This document shows positions 1 through 8,949 of a DNA stretch of 64,000 nt, piece after piece. The first letter of the stretch is position 1. Every line of letters begins with the position of its first letter. The DNA is from Hymenobacter properus (GTDB lineage: Bacteria; Bacteroidota; Bacteroidia; Cytophagales; Hymenobacteraceae). The stretch is taken from NCBI RefSeq assembly GCF_015694735.1, contig NZ_JADQDP010000002.1, forward strand, positions 806,001 to 870,000, read 5' to 3'. The notes beneath the pieces were generated by a model. It was not told where the DNA came from. It saw nothing but the letters and a program-made list of their open reading frames with translations, and searched no databases. Both the position numbers and the translations under genes were made by a program.

Positions 1-2
1 AG

Positions 3-2942
3 CTCATCGGCGGCACCTCGCCGCTGACGCTGTTCTTCCCCGCGCCCAACGTGAAGCCGCTGCCGGTGCAGCGTCCGCAGGGTGGGGGGTATTATTTTGA
101 CAACCAGTACGTGCCGCTGGCCAACCGCGAAGCCGCTTTCCGCGACTACGTGTACCAGGAATTTGTAGGCGACCCCGCCCTCACGGCCATGGCGCCGCTG
201 GTGCGTGATACGCTGGACCGCGGCCTGCTGCAAAAGTGGGCCATGGACGGCACCGCCAGCCTCGCCAACTTCCCGGTGCTGACCGACGCCTCCAACAATC
301 AGATTGACGTGGCCGGCGTGCTGCTGCGCGTACGGCCCGACGAAGGCACCGTGCGCGGCTCCGACCTGTTCATCCGGCCCACGCGGGCGGGGGTGGCGGG
401 GCCGCTGCCCATCGTGCTGCGGCCTGGTTTGAAGGCCATTGGCAAGAAGTACTACAACGAAACGCTTTTTGCTGACAGCGGCGCCATTGTGCCTCTCACC
501 GATGCCCGGCCGCTGAAGGAGCGCACGCTGCCCGGCCCGGAGCTGCCGTATCCGTATCTGACGGTGAACGACTTGCTGGAAGAAACCTTGCTGGCCGTGC
601 CCTATGAGGTGGACGAAACGCGGTTTTTCAGCGGCAACCTGAAAATTGCGCCCGGCTTCCGGCCCAGCAGCTGGCCGCTGCTGCCCATCAAGCCAGCGTA
701 TTTTGACTACTTCACGCAACAGGATTTGGCCGAGCACCTCTCGCTGGAGTTGGAATCGGCTTGCATCCGGGTGCGGCTGCGGGTGCCGGTGAGCGGCGGC
801 GACTACGTGGATTATGAGCGCGCTTACTACGACAACCCGCAGGGCGACGGCGTGGGCCGCCTGCGCGTGACCAACGTAGCGCTGTCGGTGTTCCCCTTCG
901 TGAAAGTGGCCGACGCGCCGCAGTACAACGACTTCTACAAAGTCATGCTGGTGGATGCCAACAACATCGACCCCAGCATGGTGACCAAGAAGGTGGACCT
1001 GAAATTCTGGGCCAACGGCCACCAGCTCAGCGAAACCGGCACCGACCAGAGCGCCACCCGCTACGAGCGCACCCCCAAAACCAGCCAGGACGAGGGCAGC
1101 ACCTACTACGAGGTGCGCGGCACTCATTTCGACTACCTCGAAGTGCTGAACCCGGCCCCGGCCGAGGGACGCGCGCTCGTGATTCCGCGCTGGCCTGAGG
1201 TGCGGCAGGGCACTAAGGAGTTCCGCTTTGCCATCGACTTCGGCACCACCAACACCCACGTGGCCATGCAGGACAGCCCCGGGCAGGAGCCCAAGCCGTT
1301 CAGCTTCGGCCTGGCCGATACGCCGGTGGCCCTGCTGAAAAAGAGCACCGCCGAGCCCGACCGCACTGCTTATGAGCGTCTGTACCGCGGCATCGACGAC
1401 GACCCGGCCAACTTCGTGCAAATTAAGCGCTGGCAGCAATACCAGGAGCGCGAGTTCGTGCCACCCATCATCGGGGCCGACAGCTCGCCCTACGCCTTCC
1501 CGGCGCGCACCGCCACCTACGAGGCGGCCAACTACGCCACCCAGGAGCTGAGCGTGCTCGGCAACATCAACGTGGCCTTCGGTATCATCACCGAGGAGCA
1601 ACGCCGGCCTAACTACCACACCAACCTGAAGTGGGATAATTCGCTGAACATCGCCAACACCAACCGCGTGCGGGCGTTTTTCAAGGAAATCCTGCTGCTG
1701 TGCCGCGCCAAAGTGGCCCTGAACGGCGGCAACCTCGCGGCCACGCAAATCACCTGGTTTGCCCCACTGAGCTTCTCGACCTACCAGCGCAACCTGTACC
1801 AGCGCGAGTGGGACACGCTGTTTCACGACGTGTTCAAGACGACCAATTCCATGCCCTGCATGGTAGAATCGACGGCGCCGTACTACTACCTCACCCGCCG
1901 CAACATCGTGACGCTGGGGCCGGGCGAAAACGCGGCCTTCATCGACATCGGTGGCGGCACCACCGACGTGCTGCTCTACGCTGACCGCAAGCCGGTGCTG
2001 AGCACTTCGTTCCGCTTCGCTGGCAACGACTTGTGGGGCGACGGTGGCGCCGAAGTACGCGGCTCGAAGGACAACGGCTTGGTGCGTTTCGGCGTGGCTG
2101 GCGTGCAAAGCGCAGTGCTGAGCCCCGCCGCCCGCCGGGCCCGCGAATACGTGCTAGTGGCCGAGGGGACCGATAATTTCGGCTCTGAGGATGTGGCTAG
2201 CTTCCTGTTCAACTACGACCAGCTACTGGGTTTCAGCGAGCGACTGCTGCGGGCTGAGCACCTGCGGGTGCTGTTCTACCTGCACTTCGGCGCGCTGATT
2301 TACCACGTGGCGCAGGTGACGGTGGCCAACGGCCAGCAGCTGCCGCGCTATCTGTGCTTCACGGGGCGCGGCAGCCTCTATGTGCGCTTGCTAGCCGCTG
2401 GGGCCAACCTGCAGCCGGTGGAGAAGCTGGCTCGCCTCATCATGGAAAAAGCCACCGGGCAGCCCGTGCCGGCCGATTTTCGCATCAAACTGGCCGACGA
2501 CCCCAAGCAAACCACCGCCAACGGCGGCGTACTCGCCACCGGCCAGATTCCGCAGGACCCGCCCATGGTGCGCCCCGTGGGTGTGGCGCCCGATGCTGAG
2601 AACCCGCAGGCTGACAAGGGCGAGCACCACCTCGAAGCCGCGGCCGTGACCGACGAAATCAAGCAGGCCGTGCTGGCCAACGCCCGCGCCTGCCTCAAGC
2701 TGCTGCTCGAAGACCCCGAGCTGAAGCGTGTGCAGGCCGACCTGGGCGTGAAAAACGACCCCGGCCTGGTGATGAACACGCTGGAGCGCAGCCTCGGCGA
2801 CTCCTTCAACCTCTACCGCCAGCAGTACGCCGACGTGCTGCGCGACGGCGACACGATTCCCGAAACGCTGTTCTTCCTGCCGTTCAAAAACGCCCTGTAT
2901 GAGCTATCCAAGGTGCTTCATGACGCGCAGCCGCTCAACTAA
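3..2942 (+). CDS. Actin/Hsp70-fold ATPase, 5' end outside window
   Basis: The reading frame is open from base 3, so the gene begins left of the window; a GTG at 51 is probably an internal valine. About 980 residues are visible. An ASKHA nucleotide-binding core is clear: phosphate-1 loop DFGTTNTH near visible residue 412 and phosphate-2 loop DIGGGTTD near residue 648. About 400 residues precede the ATPase and a tail of about 200 residues follows. The stop lies 23 bases inside the next gene, and a MotA-like and a MotB-like gene follow on the same strand, so the ATPase probably serves that membrane machine. It is not DnaK: length, N-terminal extension and context differ. Fold is certain, role is unknown. 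Confidence 0.8.
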   Translation, partial: LIGGTSPLTLFFPAPNVKPLPVQRPQGGGYYFDNQYVPLANREAAFRDYVYQEFVGDPALTAMAPLVRDTLDRGLLQKWAMDGTASLANFPVLTDASNNQIDVAGVLLRVRPDEGTVRGSDLFIRPTRAGVAGPLPIVLRPGLKAIGKKYYNETLFADSGAIVPLTDARPLKERTLPGPELPYPYLTVNDLLEETLLAVPYEVDETRFFSGNLKIAPGFRPSSWPLLPIKPAYFDYFTQQDLAEHLSLELESACIRVRLRVPVSGGDYVDYERAYYDNPQGDGVGRLRVTNVALSVFPFVKVADAPQYNDFYKVMLVDANNIDPSMVTKKVDLKFWANGHQLSETGTDQSATRYERTPKTSQDEGSTYYEVRGTHFDYLEVLNPAPAEGRALVIPRWPEVRQGTKEFRFAIDFGTTNTHVAMQDSPGQEPKPFSFGLADTPVALLKKSTAEPDRTAYERLYRGIDDDPANFVQIKRWQQYQEREFVPPIIGADSSPYAFPARTATYEAANYATQELSVLGNINVAFGIITEEQRRPNYHTNLKWDNSLNIANTNRVRAFFKEILLLCRAKVALNGGNLAATQITWFAPLSFSTYQRNLYQREWDTLFHDVFKTTNSMPCMVESTAPYYYLTRRNIVTLGPGENAAFIDIGGGTTDVLLYADRKPVLSTSFRFAGNDLWGDGGAEVRGSKDNGLVRFGVAGVQSAVLSPAARRAREYVLVAEGTDNFGSEDVASFLFNYDQLLGFSERLLRAEHLRVLFYLHFGALIYHVAQVTVANGQQLPRYLCFTGRGSLYVRLLAAGANLQPVEKLARLIMEKATGQPVPADFRIKLADDPKQTTANGGVLATGQIPQDPPMVRPVGVAPDAENPQADKGEHHLEAAAVTDEIKQAVLANARACLKLLLEDPELKRVQADLGVKNDPGLVMNTLERSLGDSFNLYRQQYADVLRDGDTIPETLFFLPFKNALYELSKVLHDAQPLN

Positions 2943-4014
2943 CCGCTTGGGCTGGCGGGGGCTGCTGCTCCTGCTGGCCCTCGGGGCGAGTCCGGCGCTG
3001 CGGGCGCAATCTGGCTCCCAGTCGGGTGCGCCTCCGACGGCTGGGACCACCCAGACGGCTACCGCGAACAATTCGGTGGAGGTGCCCGCGCCGGTGGACG
3101 GGTCTCCTTCGAACTGGCCGCTGGTGCTAGGGGTGCTGGGTGGTATTGCCTTAGGCGTACTGGGCGCGCGAATATGGCCGCGTAGCACGCGTTCGAAGCG
3201 GCGACACCGCTCCGGACGCGTGTCATCGCCCGACAGCAGAGTCCCCTTGCAGACCGAGCCGGTTCGCAAAAAGGCGGAAAACGTGCCTCGCACCCCGGCT
3301 GCGCCGCCCGCTGCTGCTCCGGCGGAACAAGTTGGCAAAGCGCCCAAGGTGCAGTCGATGCGTCAGGCGCAGGGCACTTCTCCGGTGCCCCGACCGCCGG
3401 AGAAGCAGGCCCGCGACGATAGAAAAAAGAAGTCTAACACCAATTCCAGGACCTTGCCTCCTAACGAGCGCGCATCTTCCTGGCCCACCATTGCTCCTCG
3501 TGCCGCCGCTATGAATCCGACTACTCCCAACCCTGACGAAGCATCTCTGGAGCCGGGCCAAACCGTTGAATGGGGCGGGCCCACATCCACGCCGCCTGCC
3601 ATTCAGGAACTGATTGAGGCCAGCGCACCGGAAGCCGCCGCGCCCGCCGAAGCAGCGGCTACGCCCGATGCCGTAGCTGCCGCACCCAGCAACGGCCCGC
3701 TACACTTCTATGCCCCGGCGCCCGACGTGCCCAGCATCGAGCACCGCAAGCTCAGCCCCAACCCGCTGCCGCAGATGCCGCTGCTCATCACACTGCCGCA
3801 TTCGGAAGCCACCACGGCGCAGTTCTCCTTCAGCCCGCAGGCCGACCAGTCGCGCATCATCGGCAACGGTGTGCGGGAGCTTAAGGAGTTCTTTCAGTTT
3901 GAGTTGCCGCCCACGGAGCAGTTCACCAGCATCACCAACCTGACGGCCGGCAAGCTGGAAAAGCGCGACGATGCCTGGCATGTGGTACAAAAGGCGGGCA
4001 TTGCGCTGAGCTAG
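2920..4014 (+). CDS. Membrane-anchored Pro/Ala-rich linker protein of the motor-like cluster
   Basis: A protein of about 364 residues with no recognised family. The N-terminus is a signal-like hydrophobic stretch (LLLLLALGASPALRAQ). A second hydrophobic helix near residues 52-72 (LVLGVLGGIALGVLGARIW) is followed by many Arg and Lys, which places the large C-terminal part in the cytoplasm. Residues 80-260 are a low-complexity Pro/Ala/Thr linker; the last 110 residues look folded. An ATG at 2899 is also in frame; 2920 gives the better signal sequence. It overlaps the ATPase gene, so the two are translationally coupled. I infer that it tethers the ATPase to the membrane motor subunits. Confidence 0.7.
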   Translation: MTRSRSTNRLGWRGLLLLLALGASPALRAQSGSQSGAPPTAGTTQTATANNSVEVPAPVDGSPSNWPLVLGVLGGIALGVLGARIWPRSTRSKRRHRSGRVSSPDSRVPLQTEPVRKKAENVPRTPAAPPAAAPAEQVGKAPKVQSMRQAQGTSPVPRPPEKQARDDRKKKSNTNSRTLPPNERASSWPTIAPRAAAMNPTTPNPDEASLEPGQTVEWGGPTSTPPAIQELIEASAPEAAAPAEAAATPDAVAAAPSNGPLHFYAPAPDVPSIEHRKLSPNPLPQMPLLITLPHSEATTAQFSFSPQADQSRIIGNGVRELKEFFQFELPPTEQFTSITNLTAGKLEKRDDAWHVVQKAGIALS

Positions 4015-4030
4015 CCCGTCTGAAATAAAC

Positions 4031-4137
4031 GAACGTCATGCCGGGCGCAGCCGAGGCATCTCGCTTGTGATAGTAAATCCTGACGATTGGATTACTTCGG
4101 CATGCGGGATGCTTCGGCTGCGCTTGGTATGACGTTC
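4031..4137. repeat. Dispersed palindromic repeat, copy A1
   Basis: Two inverted arms built on GAACGTCATGCCGGGCGCAG and its complement, separated by about 45 bases. The same arms recur at six more intergenic places in this window, with CATGCTGAGCGCAGC as the common core. It sits inside the motor-like operon, between the linker gene and the MotA-like gene, where it could fold into a strong mRNA hairpin. Confidence 0.85.
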
Positions 4138-4173
4138 TTGCTCTTTCAATGGCGAGACGCAACGGTGTGTCTC

Positions 4174-4181
4174 TACCTTCG
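4174..4181 (+). promoter_or_regulatory. Bacteroidota -7 box before the MotA-like gene
   Basis: TACCTTCG fits TAnnTTTG with one mismatch and ends 15 bases before the ATG at 4197. No clear -33 TTG is seen. If real, the motor subunits have their own promoter inside the operon. Confidence 0.35.
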
Positions 4182-4196
4182 CGGTAAATAGCAGCT

Positions 4197-5690
4197 ATGC
4201 TCCTAATCGAAATCTTGTTAATACTGGCGCTGGTGGCGTGGCAGGCGGTGGTATTCCTCCGCAACCGCCAGCTTATCGGGCGCATCCAGAACATGTACCC
4301 GGCAGCGGGAGCGGTGGGCGTGCAGCCCATTCCCTACACCGCTGCCCAGCCCGAGAAGAACTTCGAGGTGCAGTACGACGCCCTCATTGCCAACAATACC
4401 TCGCCGGAGTTCGGCCAAATCATCACCGACACCAACGAGTACCTGCTGAACAACCGCGGCGCGGCGGCCGATTTCGGCATTCTGAAAGACATTTCGGAGC
4501 GCCACGCCGAGGCGCTGGACGACGAGATACAGGCGCAGATAACCACGCCGCTCTACCTGGGCTTGCTGGGCACTTTCACGGGCGCCATCATCGGGCTGGT
4601 GTCGTTGGTGGGCAACCCGTTTGCCGACGTGACAGCCAACCCGAATACGGATACCTCGTTCAGCAACGGCGATGTGCAGCACTTCCTGGGCGGGGTGCTT
4701 ATTGCGATGATTGGCAGCTTGTTCGGCCTGGCTTTCACGCTGGCCGGCAACCAGTTGCTGAAACAGGCCCGCGCCGTGCGCGACCGCCACAAAAACGCCT
4801 ACTACACCTTCCTGCAGAAGGCCCTGCTGCCCAAGCTGAACTCCGACATGCAGGCCGGCATGAGCAACCTGAAATCGGTGCTGGATACCTTCAACGCCGA
4901 GTTTTTTAGCCAGATTCAGAACGACTTCTTTAGCAAAATTCACGAGTTCACGCCGCTTATTGCCAGCATCACCGAGAACGTGAGCGTGCAGAAGCGCTTT
5001 CTGGAGCAGTTGGAGAAAATTGGTTATTCGGAACTGGCCAACGCCACCGTCAAGGTGTTTGATAGGGTGGACGAAAGCGCGCAGACCTTCGAGAAATTCC
5101 TCGGCTACCAGCAAGCGCTGAACACCACCGTGACGCACAGCACCGAGGCCGCCCAGACCATTGGCTCGCTGCTCAACCGCCTCACGGCCCTGGAGCAGGG
5201 GCTGGCCAGCGTGCCGCAGTACCTGCAGCAGCACGACGATGCCCTGCGTCAGCAGGTGGCTTTCTTCAGCCAGCACGGCAAGCTGCTGGCCGACCTTGGC
5301 GCGCAAATCCGCCAGGGCGTGAGCGAGGGCGTGCACCGCATGGACGCTGAGCTCGACGGCCGTCTGCAGGAGCTGCAAAAGGAAGCCAGCGCCGCCCACG
5401 AGCAGTGGCAGCAGCATTTCCGCCGCCTCAACCAGGACAACATTTACCAGAAAATCACGGAGTACCTCAACCCCTTCACCCAGCTCCCGGCCCAGCAAAA
5501 AGACCTCAACCTGCTGCAGGAGCGCCAGGCCCAGCAAACAGCCCAGGCCATGCAGCGCTTAGAAGGGCGCCTGCTGGTCGATTCGCAGGTGCAACAGGAA
5601 CTCTTGAAGCAGGTAGACCGCACCAACAAGGTGCTAGAGGAGCTAACCAAACCGAACTGGTTCCAACGGAATATTCTGGGCAAGAAGTAA
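4197..5690 (+). CDS. MotA/TolQ/ExbB-type channel subunit with long coiled-coil tail
   Basis: A protein of 497 residues. There is an N-terminal membrane helix (residues 2-22), then a pair of helices near residues 121-142 (LYLGLLGTFTGAIIGLVSLV) and 162-185 (FLGGVLIAMIGSLFGLAFTL) in the MotA/TolQ/ExbB pattern. From residue 190 to the end it is a long, mostly alpha-helical, Gln-rich coiled coil facing the cytoplasm, much longer than in ExbB or TolQ and reminiscent of ZorA tails. The partner 5834-6493 carries the matching MotB-type Asp helix. Together they should form a proton- or sodium-driven rotary stator. No Zorya C or D genes are present, so it is not called Zorya. Confidence 0.8.
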   Translation: MLLIEILLILALVAWQAVVFLRNRQLIGRIQNMYPAAGAVGVQPIPYTAAQPEKNFEVQYDALIANNTSPEFGQIITDTNEYLLNNRGAAADFGILKDISERHAEALDDEIQAQITTPLYLGLLGTFTGAIIGLVSLVGNPFADVTANPNTDTSFSNGDVQHFLGGVLIAMIGSLFGLAFTLAGNQLLKQARAVRDRHKNAYYTFLQKALLPKLNSDMQAGMSNLKSVLDTFNAEFFSQIQNDFFSKIHEFTPLIASITENVSVQKRFLEQLEKIGYSELANATVKVFDRVDESAQTFEKFLGYQQALNTTVTHSTEAAQTIGSLLNRLTALEQGLASVPQYLQQHDDALRQQVAFFSQHGKLLADLGAQIRQGVSEGVHRMDAELDGRLQELQKEASAAHEQWQQHFRRLNQDNIYQKITEYLNPFTQLPAQQKDLNLLQERQAQQTAQAMQRLEGRLLVDSQVQQELLKQVDRTNKVLEELTKPNWFQRNILGKK

Positions 5691-5710
5691 CGCCGAAACG
5701 CACCGTAGCA

Positions 5711-5805
5711 GAACGTCATGCCGAGCGCTGCCGAGGCATCTCACGCGCTTCGTTGAGCCGATTTTAAACGAACGAGATGCCTCGGCTGCGCTCGGCATGA
5801 CGTTC
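5711..5805. repeat. Dispersed palindromic repeat, copy A2
   Basis: Arms GAACGTCATGCCGAGCGCTG and its near-complement GCTCGGCATGACGTTC enclose about 40 bases. It is the same family as the copy at 4031, again inside the motor-like operon between two genes. Confidence 0.85.
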
Positions 5806-5833
5806 TGAATTAATTCAGCTAAAACCAACCACC

Positions 5834-6493
5834 ATGAGCAAAGACAAGGACTTCTTCTGGCCCAGCTACGTGGACCTCATGACGGCCTTGTTTCTAACCA
5901 TGCTCGTGCTGTTCGTGCTCAGCTACAAGCTGTTCAAAGACAAGCAGCGCGACAACGACAAGCTTATCTACGACCTGAAGGTGCAGGTGCAGGAAAAGCG
6001 CAAGCTCGACGAAATCAAGGCCGCCCTCAAGCGTCTTGAGAGTAATTACTTTGAGTACAACGCCACCTACAAGCGCTACGAGTTGAAATTCCCGGTCACC
6101 TTCGCGCCCAAGAGCGACGTACTTCCCGCCAACGCTGAAGCCCCGCTCATCAAAGCCGGTCGTTTCCTGCTGAACGAGATGAAGTCGATAAAAAACGACG
6201 ACAACGTGCAGTACCTCATTGTGGTGGAGGGCCGCGCCGCCAAAGACCTGCGCTTCCCCGCCACCGACCCGCGCAACCTCGACGGCCCCGCCGTGCGCCA
6301 GCTCAGCTACAGCCGCGCCCTGAGTGTGATTCGACTCTGGGAGCAAGCTGGGCTGCGCTTTCCCGCCAACCTGGAAGTGGTGGCGGCGGGCAGCGGCTTC
6401 CGCGGCGCCGGCCGCTATACCGGTAGCCAGGAGGCGCTTAACAAGCGCTTTATCATTCAGATTCAGCCCAAAATTGGGTCAATAGGGAAGTAG
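5834..6493 (+). CDS. MotB/OmpA-type motor subunit
   Basis: A protein of 219 residues. A single membrane helix near residues 12-34 starts SYVDLMTALFLTMLVLF; the Asp of VDLMTALF is where MotB, ExbD and ZorB carry the ion-binding aspartate. A short coiled coil follows (residues 35-75), then an OmpA/MotB peptidoglycan-binding-like domain (about 85-215) with VVEGRAAKD, LSYSRALSVIRLWEQAG and the closing NKRFIIQI. The order and length fit a stator subunit that anchors to the cell wall. It is the partner of the MotA-like protein encoded 143 bases upstream. The family is clear; what the motor drives is not. Confidence 0.82.
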   Translation: MSKDKDFFWPSYVDLMTALFLTMLVLFVLSYKLFKDKQRDNDKLIYDLKVQVQEKRKLDEIKAALKRLESNYFEYNATYKRYELKFPVTFAPKSDVLPANAEAPLIKAGRFLLNEMKSIKNDDNVQYLIVVEGRAAKDLRFPATDPRNLDGPAVRQLSYSRALSVIRLWEQAGLRFPANLEVVAAGSGFRGAGRYTGSQEALNKRFIIQIQPKIGSIGK

Positions 6494-6702
6494 ATAGAAG
6501 TAGGTGCTAAACGGGTGAGCCTAACACTGTGGCCCTGTTAATCTTCGATGGAGGTAGTGCGGGCCCCAGAAATAGTTAGGCTAAGCGCGCCGCTTACGGC
6601 TTTTATATTAGGGTAAAATAATATTTAATTAAACTAGTAGAGTGAGGCAACTTGGTGTTTACTTTCCGCATCTGCTGGAAACCTCACCTTAGCTGCCTCA
6701 TC

Positions 6703-7431
6703 ATGTCAAATACCACTAAACGTCTTCGTTGGGCGGCCCTTGTTACGGGGCTGGCTCTGTTGGGCTCGGTCGTTGCGGCCCCTTTTGCCGAAATGTACGT
6801 GATGCCCAAGCTGGTTGTGCCTTACCAAGCCGCGGAAACGGCCCGTAATATCCTGGCACATAAGACGCTGTTTACCGCAGGTGTCTTTGCCTATTTTCTC
6901 ACCTTTCTGTTCGATGTGGTGCTGGCGTGGTCGCTGTATCACTTAATGAAGCCTGTCAACAAGCCGCTGGCTCAGCTGACGGCCGGCTTCCGGCTGGTGT
7001 ATGCTGTGGTGGCGCTAGTTGCCCTCAACAACCTGGTGACGGCCTTGCGGCTTGTGACAACGCCCGAGTATGCCACCCTGCTTTCGCCCGAGCAAGCCCA
7101 GGATTTGGCCATGGTTTACCTCCGGGCTTTCAAGAACCACTGGTATTTTGGCCTGCTGCACTTTGGCATCCACCTGGTGCTGTTGGGGTATCTGGTGTTT
7201 AAATCGACGTACATTCCTCGCCTGCTAGGGGTGGCAGTAGCCATTACAGGAATCGGTTATTTGCTCACAAGCCTCCGCCCGTATCTCGCCCCCGACCTAA
7301 ACTTCGATTTCGCCATGGTCACGTTTTATGGAGAATTGCTTTTTATGGGCTGGTTACTCATCCGGGGTCAGCGCATTCAGGCCCCGCTCCGAGTGAAACA
7401 CAGGGCCGACAGGGCGCTGACAGCCGTTTAG
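6703..7431 (+). CDS. DUF4386 family membrane protein
   Basis: A protein of 242 residues with six or seven predicted membrane helices and the typical DUF4386 start: hydrophobic helix, then an AGVFAYFLTFLFDVVLAWSLY helix and the RLVYAVVALVALNN segment. A TTG at 6652 is in frame, but the ATG at 6703 begins right at the family's conserved N-terminus and is preferred. It stands alone: 209 bases separate it from the motor cluster and the next gene is on the other strand. The function of the family is not known. Confidence 0.75.
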   Translation: MSNTTKRLRWAALVTGLALLGSVVAAPFAEMYVMPKLVVPYQAAETARNILAHKTLFTAGVFAYFLTFLFDVVLAWSLYHLMKPVNKPLAQLTAGFRLVYAVVALVALNNLVTALRLVTTPEYATLLSPEQAQDLAMVYLRAFKNHWYFGLLHFGIHLVLLGYLVFKSTYIPRLLGVAVAITGIGYLLTSLRPYLAPDLNFDFAMVTFYGELLFMGWLLIRGQRIQAPLRVKHRADRALTAV

Positions 7432-7580
7432 CAGCGGACTGGAGCGGGGGTGTGGTGCCTGCGCTTAGTATTCGCATTAGGCTTATTGAAAGGATTTACC
7501 ACTCCTCTGAGTGGCCGCTATTTGCTCCGTGCTAGTGCACATGGTCTGCTGTATTGTGGAAGCTTAAAGGCGCAGGGCAC

Positions 7581-7616
7581 AAAAAAAGCCCCGGCACCTT
7601 GCAGGTGCCGGGGCTT
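7581..7616 (-). terminator. Rho-independent terminator of fbaA
   Basis: On the minus strand an 11-bp GC-rich stem (GCCCCGGCACC) with a 5-base loop is followed by seven T. It starts 25 bases after the aldolase stop codon. Confidence 0.9.
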
Positions 7617-7640
7617 ATCACTTCTATTCGCAGGCTGGAA

Positions 7641-8726
7641 TTAGTAGCGGCGGTTCACGCAGTTCAGGTCCTCGAAGGCTTCTTTCAGGCGCGCTACGAA
7701 GGTTTCTTCGCCTTTGCGCAGCCACACGCGGGGGTCGTAGTACTTCTTGTTGGGCGAGTCGGCGCCGGTGGGGTTGCCGATTTGGCCCTGCAGGAAACCC
7801 TCGTTCTTCACGTAGTTGTCCTTGATGCCCTGCCAGAAGGCCCACTGCAGGTCGGTGTCGAGGTTCATCTTGATGGCGCCGTAGCTGATGGCCTCGCGGA
7901 TTTCCTCGCGGCTCGAGCCCGAACCGCCGTGGAACACGAAGCTGATGGGCAGTTGCTCCTCGATGTTGTGCTTCTGGCGCAGGAACTCCTGCGAGTTGTG
8001 CAGAATCTTGGGTTGCAACTTCACGTTGCCGGGCTTGTACACGCCGTGCACGTTGCCGAAGGCCGCCGCGATGGTGAAACGCGGGCTGATTTGGCTCAGT
8101 TGCTCGTAGGCGTAGGCCACTTCCTCGGGCTGGGTGTAGAGCTTGGAGGAGTCCACGTCGGAGTTGTCCACGCCGTCTTCCTCGCCGCCGGTCACGCCGA
8201 GTTCAATCTCCAGCGTCATGCCGATTTTGGCCATGCGCTCGAGGTAGCGCTTGCAGATTTCGATGTTCTCCTCAATCGGCTCTTCCGACAAGTCGAGCAT
8301 GTGCGAACTGTAGAGGGGCTGGCCGTGCTGCTGGTAGTACTTCTCGCCGGCGTCGAGCAGGCCGTCAATCCAGGGCAGGAGCTTTTTGGCGGCGTGGTCG
8401 GTGTGCAGCACCACGGGCACGTCGTAGAGGCCGGCCATGAGGTGCACGTGGTGAGCGCCCGAAATGGCCCCGGCGATGCTGGCCTGCTGCTTGTCGTTGG
8501 GCAAGGACTTGCCGGCATAGAACTGCGCGCCGCCGTTCGAGAACTGAATCATCACCGGCGAGTTCACCGCCTTGGCGGATTCGAGCACGCCGTTCACGGT
8601 GTTGGTGCCGGTCACGTTCACGGCCGGGAGGGCGTAGGCGTTGGCCTTGGCGTGTTGGAAAAGCGCCTGCACTTCGTCGCCGTGCAGCACGCCGGCGCGC
8701 AGGCCGGTAAGGGTTTGGTCAGCCAT
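7641..8726 (-). CDS. fbaA: Class II fructose-bisphosphate aldolase
   Basis: Zn-dependent aldolase that splits fructose 1,6-bisphosphate into dihydroxyacetone phosphate and glyceraldehyde 3-phosphate in the cytoplasm (glycolysis and gluconeogenesis). At 361 residues it has the length of the E. coli FbaA type. Visible motifs are VVLHTDHAAKK (metal-binding His and catalytic Asp region), EIELGVTGGEEDG, the zinc ligand in NVHGVYKPG, SFVFHGGSGS and KMNLDTDLQWAF for phosphate binding. The ATG at 8726 opens MADQTLTGLRAGV; an upstream extension to 8789 is out of family. It has its own promoter candidate and terminator and is monocistronic. Confidence 0.95.
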   Translation of the reverse strand: MADQTLTGLRAGVLHGDEVQALFQHAKANAYALPAVNVTGTNTVNGVLESAKAVNSPVMIQFSNGGAQFYAGKSLPNDKQQASIAGAISGAHHVHLMAGLYDVPVVLHTDHAAKKLLPWIDGLLDAGEKYYQQHGQPLYSSHMLDLSEEPIEENIEICKRYLERMAKIGMTLEIELGVTGGEEDGVDNSDVDSSKLYTQPEEVAYAYEQLSQISPRFTIAAAFGNVHGVYKPGNVKLQPKILHNSQEFLRQKHNIEEQLPISFVFHGGSGSSREEIREAISYGAIKMNLDTDLQWAFWQGIKDNYVKNEGFLQGQIGNPTGADSPNKKYYDPRVWLRKGEETFVARLKEAFEDLNCVNRRY

Positions 8727-8807
8727 AAAAATGGAATGTGCGGCCAGGCCGCGGTGGGAAGTGAAAGCAGTAGAACGAGCGGGCCGCACCAGCGGCGGCT
8801 CCGGCAG

Positions 8808-8815
8808 CGAAAGTA
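8808..8815 (-). promoter_or_regulatory. Candidate -7 box for fbaA
   Basis: On the minus strand TACTTTCG matches TAnnTTTG in seven of eight positions and lies about 80 bases before the aldolase start. No clear -33 TTG was found. Confidence 0.3.
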
Positions 8816-8881
8816 CGCCTGCCGCCGCCTAACCTGAAAGACCCCACCGCCCGGAGTTGGCTGGCCGCCTCGCGCATTGCC

Positions 8882-8916
8882 AAAAAAAGAGGCTGGCCGT
8901 TGCAGCGGCCAGCCTC
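8882..8916 (-). terminator. Rho-independent terminator after the small T9SS-tail gene
   Basis: Minus-strand stem GAGGCTGGCCG with a 6-base loop and a following run of seven T. It lies 34 bases downstream of the stop at 8950. Confidence 0.88.
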
Positions 8917-8949
8917 CGGGGCTTCATCTTCACGTTCCGGACCCAAGCG

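Noticed and set aside
3..6493. Zorya defence system
   Set aside because: MotA- and MotB-like genes are present, but no ZorC or ZorD helicase; an ASKHA ATPase replaces them.
7554..8837. Frame of 427 codons opposite fructose-bisphosphate aldolase
   Set aside because: It is an antisense shadow with no domain; the aldolase on the other strand is certain.
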